From an uncultured Bacilli bacterium (GTDB lineage: Bacteria > Bacillota_I > Bacilli_A > RFN20 > CAG-288), in the NCBI GenBank assembly GCA_944349335.1, contig CALVMW010000001.1, positions 741,671 to 805,670 of the forward strand: a stretch of DNA of 64,000 bases. Reading direction: 5' to 3'. The position numbers and the translations under genes are program-made. Below are positions 8,254 to 21,094 of this stretch, piece by piece. The notes beneath the pieces were generated by a model, which worked only from the letters and a program-made list of their open reading frames with translations, did no database searches and had not been told where the DNA came from. The first letter of the stretch is position 1; the number at the start of each line of letters is the position of its first letter.

Positions 8254-10791
8254 ATGGCAAGCTTAAAGTTAGAACACATATATAAGGTGTATCCTAATGG
8301 CACCAAGGCTGTTAATGATGTCTCTTTAGATATTAAGAATGGAGAATTTATTGTCTTTGTTGGACCTTCTGGTTGTGGTAAATCAACTACATTAAGAATG
8401 ATTGCTGGTCTTGAAGAGATAACAGCTGGCGAGCTTTATATTGATTCAACTATTGTCAATGATGTTGAACCTAAAGATCGTGATATTGCGATGGTTTTCC
8501 AAAACTATGCCTTATATCCGCATATGACAGTCTATGAAAATATGGCTTTTGGTCTTAAGCTTCGTCATGTTCCTGATGATATTATCCAGGAGAAAGTTTT
8601 ATGGGCGGCTGATATCTTAGGATTAAAAGATTATCTTGATAGAAAACCTCGTGCTATGTCAGGTGGTCAGAGACAAAGAGTCGCTTTAGGTAGAGCAATC
8701 TTAAGAGATCCGAAAGTCATGCTTTTAGATGAGCCTTTATCTAACCTTGATGCTAAGTTGAGAACTCAGATGCGCGCTGAAATAGCTAAATTACATCAGA
8801 GATTAAAAACTACTTTTATTTATGTTACTCACGATCAAACAGAAGCTATGACTTTAGGTAATCGTGTTGTAGTTATGAAATCTGGATGTATTCAACAAGT
8901 GGACACTCCGAAAAATCTTTATGATTATCCTTCTAATATCTTCGTTGCGGGCTTTATCGGTACACCGCAGATGAATTTCTTAGATTGTACTCTTTTAAAG
9001 AAGGATGATGAAGTTGTTATCCATCTTAAAAAGGCTGATGTTGATTTTACAGTTCCTTATAATTCACTTATTAAAGTTAATCCTAATTATCTTGATGGAA
9101 ATCATGATATTGTTATGGGTATTAGATGTGAGAATGTCCATTTAGTGAAAGATGAAGATAAGATGCTTTCTATGACAATTTCTCACTTTGAGGAATTAGG
9201 TTCAGAATCGTTAGCTTATGGTTCTATTGATGATATTAATGGTAATCCTATTGATGAATTATCAGTTATTTCTAAAGTCTTTGATAGATTAAATTATCAA
9301 AGCGGAGATCATGTTGCTATCGCTTTTGATATGGATCACACTTATTTCTTCGATAAAAAGACAGAGGAAACAATTATCCCTCGTATTCCTACTTATAATT
9401 CATTTGATTGTAAGGTTACAAAGGATAGTATCAAAGTTTTAGGTGAGACTATCCCTCTTCCGAAAGCTTTAATAAATAAGATTGAAGATAACGATAAAGT
9501 TTTAGAGTTACAGATTCCTAGTGATGCGATCACTATTTCTGAAGCGGGTGTAATTAAAGCTGAAGTTGTGAGAAATGAAGTAATTAATGATGTTAATTTA
9601 ATTCATTTAAAATCAGATAATCGTATCTACTTTATGAAATCTGATAAAAAGTATGAAGAAGGTTCAATAGTTAATATTGATATTGATTTTACAAAGATTA
9701 AAGTTTTAGATGGTGAGAAAGTTGTTTTAGAACCTATCTCTTCATTAGATAGTATGAAAGCCTACTTCTATAACTATCAAACAGTTATCAGTAAAGATAA
9801 TAATCCTGAGTTTGTGAAGTTTAGAGAAGATAAAGTTAAAGCAGCTCTTGATTATATGGATGCAAAGATTGCCCTATATAAACAAGATCATGAAAAAGAG
9901 ATCGCTGATATTAAGCAGATTTCTATCGCTGATGCTGAAGCTAAATTTGCTGAATTATGTAAGAATAATGATGCTTTAGTTGAAGAGAAGAAGAAAGAGA
10001 CTAAAGAGAAGATCGATGCTTTAACTAAGAAGTTTAAAGAAGATAAAAAACAAGCTAAGATTGCTAATGATAAACTTTTTGCAGAGAAGAAAGAACAAGA
10101 GAATAGAGAATATAAAGAGTTTAAAGCTAGCAACAATGATAAAGAGGCTTTAAAGAGAAGAAGTGATGAATATCATATCTTTAAAGATAATTTTGCTACT
10201 GATAGAGAAAACACTTTAAACCTTGCTATTAATTCTTTAACTATGGATTATGAAGCGCAGATTTCTTCTTTAAAAGCTTCTTTAAAACGTGAGATTGAAG
10301 TTTTAAATAAAGAGAAGAAAGATGCGAAAGAAAAGCTTAAAGAAGAAAGAAATCCGCAAGCTTATCTTGAAAAGAAATATAAGAAAGGTCTTAAAGCCTT
10401 AGAACAACAGCGTGAGCAAGCTAGAAAGCGTGCTGAGCTTGTCTTCTTCTTCCGTTTTGCTCAAAAGAAATATATTATGGCCTCTGATATTATTGCTAAT
10501 AAGCTTGTCCAGGGTTTAGGAACACGTGTATTTACTAAAGAATTTAGAATTGATTTCCCGCACGATGCTTATACTATTCGTTTAGATAACCAAGGCTTTA
10601 AAGTTAGAGTAGTTGATAATTACGATTATGGAAATACTTACTTTGTCAAAGTGGCTTATGAAGATAATGGTGAAAAGTATCTTTATATCAGAAATCAAGA
10701 GCCTTTAGAGGTTAATAAAGAAATCTCTATCGACTTTGATATTACAAGATGTCAAGTCACTGAGACAGGTATGAATATTAGGTTATATTAA
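8254..10791 (+). CDS. MsmK/MalK-type sugar ABC ATPase with a long coiled-coil C-terminal extension
   Basis: Energises the importer encoded upstream. The first ~370 residues are a normal MalK/MsmX protein: Walker A GPSGCGKST (37-45), Q-loop FQNYALYP, signature MSGGQRQR, Walker B VMLLDEPLSNLD, H-loop THD, then an OB-type regulatory domain. The family usually ends there, but this protein has 845 residues. A second TOBE-like beta segment (about 376-490) is followed by a Lys/Glu-rich coiled coil (about 505-715) and then another beta-rich domain to the end. No frameshift or internal stop separates these parts. The ATG follows the amylase stop after one base, with AAAGGAG inside the amylase gene. 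The role of the tail is unknown; oligomerisation or tethering are guesses. Confidence 0.9.
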   Translation: MASLKLEHIYKVYPNGTKAVNDVSLDIKNGEFIVFVGPSGCGKSTTLRMIAGLEEITAGELYIDSTIVNDVEPKDRDIAMVFQNYALYPHMTVYENMAFGLKLRHVPDDIIQEKVLWAADILGLKDYLDRKPRAMSGGQRQRVALGRAILRDPKVMLLDEPLSNLDAKLRTQMRAEIAKLHQRLKTTFIYVTHDQTEAMTLGNRVVVMKSGCIQQVDTPKNLYDYPSNIFVAGFIGTPQMNFLDCTLLKKDDEVVIHLKKADVDFTVPYNSLIKVNPNYLDGNHDIVMGIRCENVHLVKDEDKMLSMTISHFEELGSESLAYGSIDDINGNPIDELSVISKVFDRLNYQSGDHVAIAFDMDHTYFFDKKTEETIIPRIPTYNSFDCKVTKDSIKVLGETIPLPKALINKIEDNDKVLELQIPSDAITISEAGVIKAEVVRNEVINDVNLIHLKSDNRIYFMKSDKKYEEGSIVNIDIDFTKIKVLDGEKVVLEPISSLDSMKAYFYNYQTVISKDNNPEFVKFREDKVKAALDYMDAKIALYKQDHEKEIADIKQISIADAEAKFAELCKNNDALVEEKKKETKEKIDALTKKFKEDKKQAKIANDKLFAEKKEQENREYKEFKASNNDKEALKRRSDEYHIFKDNFATDRENTLNLAINSLTMDYEAQISSLKASLKREIEVLNKEKKDAKEKLKEERNPQAYLEKKYKKGLKALEQQREQARKRAELVFFFRFAQKKYIMASDIIANKLVQGLGTRVFTKEFRIDFPHDAYTIRLDNQGFKVRVVDNYDYGNTYFVKVAYEDNGEKYLYIRNQEPLEVNKEISIDFDITRCQVTETGMNIRLY

Positions 10792-10802
10792 AGGAGGTAA
10801 AT

Positions 10803-11438
10803 ATGAGAAAGAAATTATTGCTCTTTATCATTCCTCTTTTATTAACTTCTTGTAGCACATATGATGAGTCGGTCGTTTTTAATGCAGCTCAAGAAGCAGT
10901 AAATAACCTTCAAGAGATAACTTATTCGACTTATTCAGTATCGGTGACAGGTCATGTCGGCGAATTTACCGAATTTAATACTTTTGAGAATAGGGCTATT
11001 CCTGCTCATACTTTAGAGGATAATACCGCTAATCGTTCTTTAGGTTTAGCAGCTCCTGTAGTTATCGATAAAGATAACTTCTATGTTGAAACAGATGATA
11101 TTACTATCAATACGGCTTATTTTACTTATAATCGTATTAAAGATAGATTAACATGGGCCCAAGATTATTATTCTTATCTTCAATTTAAAGAGGAAGGTGA
11201 TAATCTTGTATTCTACTGTGAAAGAGTCTCTAAAAACGTTTCTATCTATAATGTTATAACTGATGAGTTTATGGGCTCACCTTTTTATAGTACGGTAACT
11301 TGGAATGCTCGTTATTATTTATCATTAACTTATAATTCTCAAGGTTTACTTATCGAAGAGAGAATTCTTTCAGAAACCCCTGTTTCTGACGATGATAGAC
11401 TCTCTGTTGATTATACAAGCACTTATACTTATCTATGA
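10803..11438 (+). CDS. Putative lipoprotein of unknown function
   Basis: This 211-residue protein has a signal peptide ending in LLTSCST (lipobox LTSC) and is therefore probably anchored outside the membrane. The mature part is rich in Thr, Ser, Tyr and acidic residues, with beta-strand character and no motif I recognise. It sits eleven bases after the ABC ATPase gene with a good AAAGGAGGT ribosome site, so it belongs to the maltodextrin operon. It shares its general layout with the next gene, and the two may be distant duplicates. A role in glycan capture or transporter assembly is only a guess from position. Confidence 0.75.
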   Translation: MRKKLLLFIIPLLLTSCSTYDESVVFNAAQEAVNNLQEITYSTYSVSVTGHVGEFTEFNTFENRAIPAHTLEDNTANRSLGLAAPVVIDKDNFYVETDDITINTAYFTYNRIKDRLTWAQDYYSYLQFKEEGDNLVFYCERVSKNVSIYNVITDEFMGSPFYSTVTWNARYYLSLTYNSQGLLIEERILSETPVSDDDRLSVDYTSTYTYL

Positions 11439-12199
11439 AAAAATGCTTTCTTTTATCTTCCCTTCTTTTATTAACTTCTTGTAATTATAATATTCCACAA
11501 GAATTTATTGATTTTATTGATTCTTGTTCACTTATAGAAGCTAAAACTTATGTAGATACTGTTTTAGTAGATTATCAAAGTCAAATAGTTGATACAAATA
11601 GTGATGAAATCTATGGTTCATTAAATATAGTTTTTAGATGTTCAATAAATGATTTTGCTAATTATCGTTCGGAACTAGAAGAGGTATTTACTGGAGAGTC
11701 CGCTATTTTTGATTCAGAAAGTTCTTTATATGTCACTTATACTTTAGTTACTACGAAATATGATGCTGAAGAAGATAATTATATTCGTGATATTTATAAA
11801 GAAGGTTATAAAGATAGTGATTTAGAAGGTGAAATATCTACTTTTACTACTTCTTACACCTATTCTATTTATCAGATTCAAGAACAAGCAGAGAGTATCT
11901 TTTATTCTTCTTCCTCTTTAGGGAATTATTCTGGTGGATTATATTATGCTGATTATTTTAGGCAGAATCTTCGTTATGTTGATTATTTTTCACTTGAAGA
12001 AGATAAGATGATTATGCAGGTTGATAATTATCCTTATGTATCAGATGATGAGGAAGGTTATCTTTCTGAAGAGATCGTTATGAATGATAAAGGATTAGTT
12101 GATTATATTAGTCAGTCTGTCCGCAATATGACGGAAGATAGAGATAGTAAACTATCATTAGTTGCTTCTTATAATGAAGAAGTGACATTTGAACATTGA
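11435..12199 (+). CDS. Putative lipoprotein of unknown function
   Basis: This 254-residue protein has a short signal peptide ending in LLTSC (lipobox). The rest is acidic and Tyr-rich with no recognised domain. The ATG overlaps the stop of the preceding lipoprotein gene (ATGA), so the two are probably translated together. It is the last gene of the maltodextrin operon; a terminator follows at 12232. The lipobox, the size and an early Glu/Ala helical stretch followed by strand-rich sequence resemble its neighbour, so a diverged pair is possible. Function unknown. Confidence 0.75.
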   Translation: MKKCFLLSSLLLLTSCNYNIPQEFIDFIDSCSLIEAKTYVDTVLVDYQSQIVDTNSDEIYGSLNIVFRCSINDFANYRSELEEVFTGESAIFDSESSLYVTYTLVTTKYDAEEDNYIRDIYKEGYKDSDLEGEISTFTTSYTYSIYQIQEQAESIFYSSSSLGNYSGGLYYADYFRQNLRYVDYFSLEEDKMIMQVDNYPYVSDDEEGYLSEEIVMNDKGLVDYISQSVRNMTEDRDSKLSLVASYNEEVTFEH

Positions 12200-12231
12200 G
12201 TGTTCTTGAGTAAATAGCTGTATGAATATAT

Positions 12232-12259
12232 AAAAGATGAGCTAATAACTCATCTTTTT
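12232..12259 (+). terminator. Terminator of the maltodextrin operon
   Basis: A perfect 10-bp stem (12232-12241 with 12249-12258) with a 7-base loop, rich in T on its 3' side. Confidence 0.85.
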
Positions 12260-12290
12260 ATTTATAGAATAAATTTTTTAGTTAAAAATA

Positions 12291-12318
12291 AAAAGAGCTG
12301 TCAATAGACAGCCCTTTT
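12291..12318 (-). terminator. Terminator of enolase (usable on both strands)
   Basis: The core stem 12297-12302 with 12307-12312 is extended by A/T pairs with one mismatch. Read on the minus strand it ends in a T-run, as needed for enolase, whose stop codon lies 20 bases upstream. Confidence 0.8.
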
Positions 12319-12337
12319 ATAATTTGTTTAGAAGATT

Positions 12338-13654
<1,317 letters not shown>

Positions 13655-13688
13655 CTATATATGCATTAAATATTTTATCATTATTAAC

Positions 13689-13703
13689 TTGTGAGCGCTA
13701 TAA
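13689..13703. promoter_or_regulatory. cre/LacI-type operator between enolase and ferritin
   Basis: TTGTGAGCGCTATAA. The 14-mer at 13690-13703 fits 12 of 14 positions of TGWAANCGNTNWCA and contains the AGCGCT core seen at other sites in the window. It lies about 47 bases upstream of the enolase ATG and 90 upstream of ferritin, so it could act on either gene; enolase is the more usual CcpA target. Confidence 0.55.
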
Positions 13704-13793
13704 ATAAAAGTTATCTGTTTTATGTTTTTTATCATTTAGTTTGATTATATTTTTTAAAAATAGTTAAATAATAACTATAGGAGGAATAATATT

Positions 13794-14285
13794 ATGACAA
13801 AAATACCTGCTAAAATTGTTGATTTAATCAACGAGCAGATTAAAGCTGAGATGGAGAGTGCTTATCTTTACTTAGGTATGGCAAATTATTATAGTGAAGA
13901 AGGCTTATTAGGATTTACTCATTGGTTTGATAAACAAGCTAAAGAAGAGATGGAGCATGCTGAAAAATTTATTGAGTATCTCCGCCGCAATGATGAAAAA
14001 GTGATCTTATTTGATGTTAAAGCACCTGCGGTCAGTTATACAGATAGGAGAGAACCTTTAGCTGAACAATTAAAACACGAAATTTTAGTTACTTCTTTGA
14101 TCTATAAAATCATGGATGCAGCGGTAGAGAATAAAGATTATCGCACCATTGAGATGCTTAGATGGTTTGTCACTGAGCAAGAAGAAGAGGAAGAAAATGC
14201 AAAAGCTCTTCTTGAAGAATATGAATTTTGCTCTAAAGATAATGCGACTTTATACGCATTAAATAATAAATTAAATCAAAGATAA
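13794..14285 (+). CDS. ftnA: Bacterial ferritin (FtnA type)
   Basis: Cytoplasmic iron store that oxidises Fe(II) and holds it as a mineral in a 24-subunit shell. The 163-residue length matches FtnA. Ferroxidase-centre ligands line up: E19 in INEQIKAEMESAYLY with Y26, E51 and H54 in AKEEMEHAEKF, the Glu of LKHEILVT, and the Gln/Glu cluster in FVTEQEEEEE. No haem-binding Met pattern of bacterioferritin was seen. A strong AGGAGG (13779-13784) precedes the ATG, with a weak TTGATT/TTAAAT promoter at 13741-13769. It is a single gene ending at a two-way terminator. With feoB at the left edge it provides iron uptake and storage. Confidence 0.94.
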   Translation: MTKIPAKIVDLINEQIKAEMESAYLYLGMANYYSEEGLLGFTHWFDKQAKEEMEHAEKFIEYLRRNDEKVILFDVKAPAVSYTDRREPLAEQLKHEILVTSLIYKIMDAAVENKDYRTIEMLRWFVTEQEEEEENAKALLEEYEFCSKDNATLYALNNKLNQR

Positions 14286-14290
14286 AAAAT

Positions 14291-14335
14291 AAAACCTCTT
14301 TTAAAGAAGAAAATCTTCAATAGAAGAGGTTTTTT
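14291..14335. terminator. Two-way terminator between ferritin and the ATP synthase operon
   Basis: The stem AAAACCTCTT (14291-14300) pairs with AAGAGGTTTT (14324-14333), with T-runs in both directions and a small inner hairpin. It serves convergent ftnA (plus) and atpC (minus). Confidence 0.85.
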
Positions 14336-14342
14336 AAATGTG

Positions 14343-17014
<2,672 letters not shown>

Positions 17015-17015
<1 letters not shown>

Positions 17016-18526
17016 TATTGTTGCATACCTGTTCTTACATTTATTACAGCTTGTTTAATTTTATCTTTATTTTCTTGACTTAAGATGTGAGTATTTTTTA
17101 TTTCTTCATATACTTCAGGGATGTTTTTATGAATGTACATATCGATATTGACTAAAGTATCATGAATTTTGTCGATAGGAACATCATCAATAAGTTTATC
17201 TTGAGCAATAAAGATATCGACTATCTCATCTTCCATTTTAAGAGGACTATATTGTTTTTGTTTTAATACTTCCATTAAAACAGCACCATGTCTCAATATA
17301 TTTTTAGTATTTTGATCTAGGTCTGAACCAAACCTTGAGAAATCTAATAATTCTAAATAATTGGCTATTTCAATTTTAATGGAGGAAGCTACTTCTTTCA
17401 TCGCTTTAATTTGGGCTGAGGAGCCGACACGAGAAACTGATAAACCAGAATCAATAGCCGGTCTTTGTCCCGAGTTAAATAAATCAGTATTTAGGAATAT
17501 CTGACCATCAGTTATTGAAATAACATTAGTTGGAATATAGGCAGAAATATCACCTTCTTGAGTTTCGATTATAGGGAGAGCGGTTATTGAACCACCACCT
17601 AATTTTTTATTTAAATGACAGGCTCTTTCAAGTAGACGAGAATGAAGGTAGAAAATATCACCAGGATATGCTTCTCTTCCCGGACTTCTTTTTAAAAGTA
17701 AGGATAAAGAACGATAGGCGACAGCATGTTTTGTTAGATCATCATAAACTATAAGAACATCTTTTCCTTGTTTTTCAAAATATTCAGCGATAGAAGTGGC
17801 TGCATAAGGAGCAACATATTGCATCGGTGCACTGATACTCGCTGAAGCATTGACGATTATTGTATATTTTAAAGCGTCTGTAGTTTTTAATTTTTCAACT
17901 ATATGGGCTATAGTTGAATCTTTTTGACCGATAGCACAATAAATGCAGATAACATCTTTATCTTTTTGATTGATGATAGTGTCTATTGCTATCGCAGTTT
18001 TTCCAGTCTGTCTATCACCTATTATTAGTTCTCTTTGTCCTTTACCGATAGGAATCATTGAGTCGATAGCTTTAATACCAGTTTCTAAAGGTTCGTTGAC
18101 GCTTTCTCTATCCATAATTGAAGGGGCATTATTTTCAATAGGAAGAGAATCATGACATTTAATCTCTCCTAAACCATCAATAGGTCTACCTATAGCATCT
18201 ATTACTCTTCCTAATAATTCTTTTCCTACGGGGATAGAGACTACTTTACCTGTTCTTCTTACTTCATCACCTTCGTAAATTTGATTATCATCACCTAAAA
18301 TAACAGCACCGATCGTATCTTCTTCAAGATTCATCACCATGCCATAAATATTGTCGTTAAAAATTAAAAGCTCACCATTCATTGCATCTTTTAAGCCATA
18401 AATAGTAGCGATACCATCTCCGATAGCGATAACTTTTCCAATATTATCTAAAGCTATTTGATCTTGATAATTATTTATTTCATCCTTTATAAGATTTTGG
18501 ATTATATCGATATTTATCTTATTCAT
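17015..18526 (-). CDS. atpA: F1Fo ATP synthase subunit alpha
   Basis: Nucleotide-binding, mostly regulatory subunit of the F1 head. P-loop [23 protein letters not shown] and the arginine-finger segment ISVTDGQIF-like (here [12 protein letters not shown] followed by [13 protein letters not shown]) are present. The start at 18526 gives 503 residues, the standard size, with GTGAGG a few bases upstream; a longer in-frame ORF back to 18568 would overlap atpH and has no ribosome site. Confidence 0.96.
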
Positions 18527-18533
18527 ATTGACC

Positions 18534-19061
18534 TCACTTGATAAGCACTTTTTCTTTAATAGTATCAATCTTTTTAGCTAAAGAATAATCGAAAATTTTG
18601 TCATCTATTTTTATTTTTAATCCGCCTATTAAATCTTTATCGATGATATTTTTAAAGATGACATTGATGTGATATTTATTATAAAAAGCCTCTTTTAATT
18701 TTGTGATTTCTGCTGATGATAATTTTTGAGTTGTATAGATTATTCCTCTTTTGATTGAAAAATAGTCATCGACAAGTTTTTGGTAATTTTTGTAGATAGA
18801 GAATATCTTTTTTATATCATCATTTCTTAGTAATAGTTTTAAAAGAGCTATTATCTCTTTATCAATATTAAAAAAGACTTTTTCTATTGAAGAGCTGATA
18901 ATTGATTTATCGATAAATTTTGATTGCAAGAAAAGAAAATAATTCTCATTTTTTAAAGCGGATGTGATAGTAGCTAAACTATTATTAAATGAGATTACTT
19001 TCTTTTCTTGTAAACCTAGATTATAGATAGCGATAGCGTATTCAATGTCTTTATTTTTCAT
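18534..19061 (-). CDS. atpH: F1Fo ATP synthase subunit delta
   Basis: Connects the peripheral stalk to the F1 head. The 175-residue length and all-helical N-terminal part followed by a C-terminal segment with [22 protein letters not shown] (the conserved GG and D..S of the family) identify it. Overall sequence is diverged and Lys/Ile-rich. It overlaps atpF by eleven bases and lies seven bases before the chosen atpA start. Confidence 0.92.
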   Translation of the reverse strand: MKNKDIEYAIAIYNLGLQEKKVISFNNSLATITSALKNENYFLFLQSKFIDKSIISSSIEKVFFNIDKEIIALLKLLLRNDDIKKIFSIYKNYQKLVDDYFSIKRGIIYTTQKLSSAEITKLKEAFYNKYHINVIFKNIIDKDLIGGLKIKIDDKIFDYSLAKKIDTIKEKVLIK

Positions 19062-19638
19062 CGTTTAATTTATCGATAAAATCATCGACTATCTTTTTAT
19101 TATCTTCTTCTTTTATTTCGCGTTTTAATATTTCTTTAGAAGCATCTAAAGCAGTTGAAATAATTTTATCGCGATTATCTTTGATCATCTTTTGTTCTTT
19201 ATCTTTTAGTTCTTTTTCATCTTGAAGCTTTTTTAATGCGATAGCTTTTTCAGCTTCATCTAACATTTGATTCTTTTCTTCAATAGCTTGTTTACGAGCT
19301 TTTTCAACGATGGAGTTAGCTTGAATGCGGCTAGCAGTGATGATATCTTCTGCTTCTTTTTCTTTTTTCTTAGCTTCTTTTAAATGTTTATCAGAATCAT
19401 CTAAATTCTTTTTAACATATTCTCTTCTAGCATCTAGTTTCTTTTTAATCGGTTTATAACCAAAAAAGATAACAATTAAAACCATTACGATAAAAGCCCC
19501 TATTTGAGCTAAGGTCACATAGAGGTTAGGAATCGCATCGTTAATGGTATCTGTTATATCTTGACTAGCATTATCAACGCTACATGAAGTTAATAAAAAA
19601 GAAAGAAGAAGAGAAAAGATTAAAAAGTGTTTTTTCAT
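19051..19638 (-). CDS. atpF: F1Fo ATP synthase subunit b with a lipoprotein signal peptide
   Basis: Peripheral-stalk subunit. The chosen start at 19638 lies one base after the atpE stop and gives 195 residues. Residues 1-19 form a lipoprotein signal peptide (hydrophobic stretch ending LLTSC, Cys19 predicted lipidated). A second membrane helix follows at about 48-68, then a long charged coiled coil (about 72-180) typical of subunit b. Ordinary b subunits have only the one membrane helix. A lipid-modified b subunit is known from Mycoplasma, which supports kinship with the Mollicutes. No good Shine-Dalgarno is seen, so translation probably depends on coupling to atpE. Confidence 0.93.
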   Translation of the reverse strand: MKKHFLIFSLLLSFLLTSCSVDNASQDITDTINDAIPNLYVTLAQIGAFIVMVLIVIFFGYKPIKKKLDARREYVKKNLDDSDKHLKEAKKKEKEAEDIITASRIQANSIVEKARKQAIEEKNQMLDEAEKAIALKKLQDEKELKDKEQKMIKDNRDKIISTALDASKEILKREIKEEDNKKIVDDFIDKLNDEK

Positions 19639-19639
19639 T

Positions 19640-19897
19640 TTAAGCGACAAATAAAAGCAGCATTGCAATAATCAATAAGTAGATACTGATAGTTTCAATT
19701 AAAGCGACACCAATAAGCATAGAAGAGCGAAGTTTAGGTGCAGCTTCCGGATTTCTAGCTGTGCCATTGATAGCAAATATAACAGCTAAACCTTCCATAA
19801 TACCGACAATTGCCATACATACAGCAATAATTGCGATGACCCATAATTTTGTAGCATCAGCGCTCATAACTTCATCAGCTAATAGATTGATCAACAT
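19640..19897 (-). CDS. atpE: F1Fo ATP synthase subunit c (two-carboxylate type)
   Basis: Proteolipid forming the rotor ring in the membrane; 85 residues in two helices joined by the polar loop TARNPEA (46-52). The ion-binding carboxylate in helix 2 is E68, followed by T69 and, five residues on, Y73 (LIETISIY). Helix 1 lacks the usual GxGxGxG run and has E35 (GIMEGLA), which by counting back from the loop falls at the Gln32 position of the Ilyobacter tartaricus Na+ ring. A Glu pair plus Thr/Ser next to the helix-2 Glu is the pattern of Na+-binding c rings such as that of Fusobacterium nucleatum, so Na+ coupling is predicted. GGAGGT precedes the ATG. Confidence 0.95.
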   Translation of the reverse strand: MLINLLADEVMSADATKLWVIAIIAVCMAIVGIMEGLAVIFAINGTARNPEAAPKLRSSMLIGVALIETISIYLLIIAMLLLFVA

Positions 19898-19909
19898 AAT
19901 TACCTCCTT

Positions 19910-20701
19910 CTACTTAGCTAATTTTAACGATTTTTCATCTTCATCTGGTTTTTCTGTTGCAATATTTAACATCGTAACCATCAAGAAGACAACCGTCTGT
20001 ATCAAACCATCGAAAACATCGAAATAAGCGTGAGCAATCGGTGTTAGAATGGGAGCTACAGCTAAACCAAATCCGTTTCCAATACCCTCTAAAGCACAGT
20101 AGGCTAGAGTGATGATACAGAAACCCGCAAAAGCATTACCGAAGAGACGTAGAGTTAAAGATAACATCGGTATCCACATAGTGATAAATTCAACAAATGG
20201 AATGGGTGAAACAAATTTTTTAAAGTATCCCCACCTTTTATATTTAAATCCATATATTTGAATAAGAATAATTGTCATAAAAGCTATAGATAAAGGGATA
20301 GCTAAATTTGTAAAAGGATTAGGAAGAGGAGTAAATAAGGTTGAACTATTTAATATGGCATCATTAGAAATAACTATGAAATTAGGAATACCAATAAGAC
20401 CTATTATAAAGGAAAAGAATATATAGAGTCCTAAACCGAGAATATATCCTGTTAATGGACGGAAATCTTTTCCCATCATTTCATCTATTTGTTTTTCGGC
20501 AAATTCCACAAGAGATTCAAAAATATTAACGATACCTTTAGGTTTTTCAAAAGGTTGATATTTCTTTCCTTTAAAATAAACAATAAAGGTTAAGATGATT
20601 ATTATTATCATCACTAACATTGAAGAGATAAATTCTTTAGGCATAACTTTTAAGAAGTCAGATCTTAAGAAGTTATCGATATGTAATCCATCGTTTGGCA
20701 T
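19910..20701 (-). CDS. atpB: F1Fo ATP synthase subunit a
   Basis: Membrane subunit that forms the ion half-channels beside the c ring; 263 residues with about six hydrophobic segments. The essential Arg lies in SLTLRLFGNAFAG. The last helix contains DGLIQTVVFLMVTMLNIATE, with the conserved Gln. The ATG at 20701 follows the preceding stop by five bases. The sequence upstream is pure A/T with no ribosome site, so the start is less certain, though no better Met lies nearby upstream. Confidence 0.94.
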   Translation of the reverse strand: MPNDGLHIDNFLRSDFLKVMPKEFISSMLVMIIIIILTFIVYFKGKKYQPFEKPKGIVNIFESLVEFAEKQIDEMMGKDFRPLTGYILGLGLYIFFSFIIGLIGIPNFIVISNDAILNSSTLFTPLPNPFTNLAIPLSIAFMTIILIQIYGFKYKRWGYFKKFVSPIPFVEFITMWIPMLSLTLRLFGNAFAGFCIITLAYCALEGIGNGFGLAVAPILTPIAHAYFDVFDGLIQTVVFLMVTMLNIATEKPDEDEKSLKLAK

Positions 20702-20706
20702 ATTAT

Positions 20707-21084
20707 TTATTTTTTATTATTTTTTATTGATAAGATGAGCGAAATAATATAAAGAACAAGAGCTTCGCTAGCTGGAATCAAAGATAGATATATAGATGTA
20801 TTTTCATTCACTGCAGCGACAAAAAGATGGAGAAGAAGAGGAAGTAAGACCATCGCTAATAATGAAAGATAGCGGATTAAACTAAAAATTATAGTTTTAA
20901 AAATCGGTTGTTCTAAATCTATTAAGAAAAAAGAGATAAATATAGGAAAAGAGAAAATAAGAGGAGGTAAGATAAAAATTGCAGCGTAATAATAGCCTAA
21001 CGCTAGAGTGATTATGCCAGCTAGAAGGCAGATAGCTAAGTAAATAAAATAAACTATATATTGTTTAGCTGTAATCTTTTTCAT
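20707..21084 (-). CDS. Small membrane protein at the AtpI position
   Basis: A 125-residue, very hydrophobic protein with about four membrane segments, first gene of the ATP synthase operon. AtpI, which helps assemble the c ring or move Mg2+, commonly occupies this place, has similar size and four helices. The sequence itself is too diverged for me to prove homology, so the name is from position and topology. The predicted promoter places the start of transcription only a few bases before the ATG, and there is no Shine-Dalgarno, so the mRNA may be nearly leaderless. Confidence 0.65.
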   Translation of the reverse strand: MKKITAKQYIVYFIYLAICLLAGIITLALGYYYAAIFILPPLIFSFPIFISFFLIDLEQPIFKTIIFSLIRYLSLLAMVLLPLLLHLFVAAVNENTSIYLSLIPASEALVLYIISLILSIKNNKK

Positions 21085-21094
21085 ACGAGAGTAT

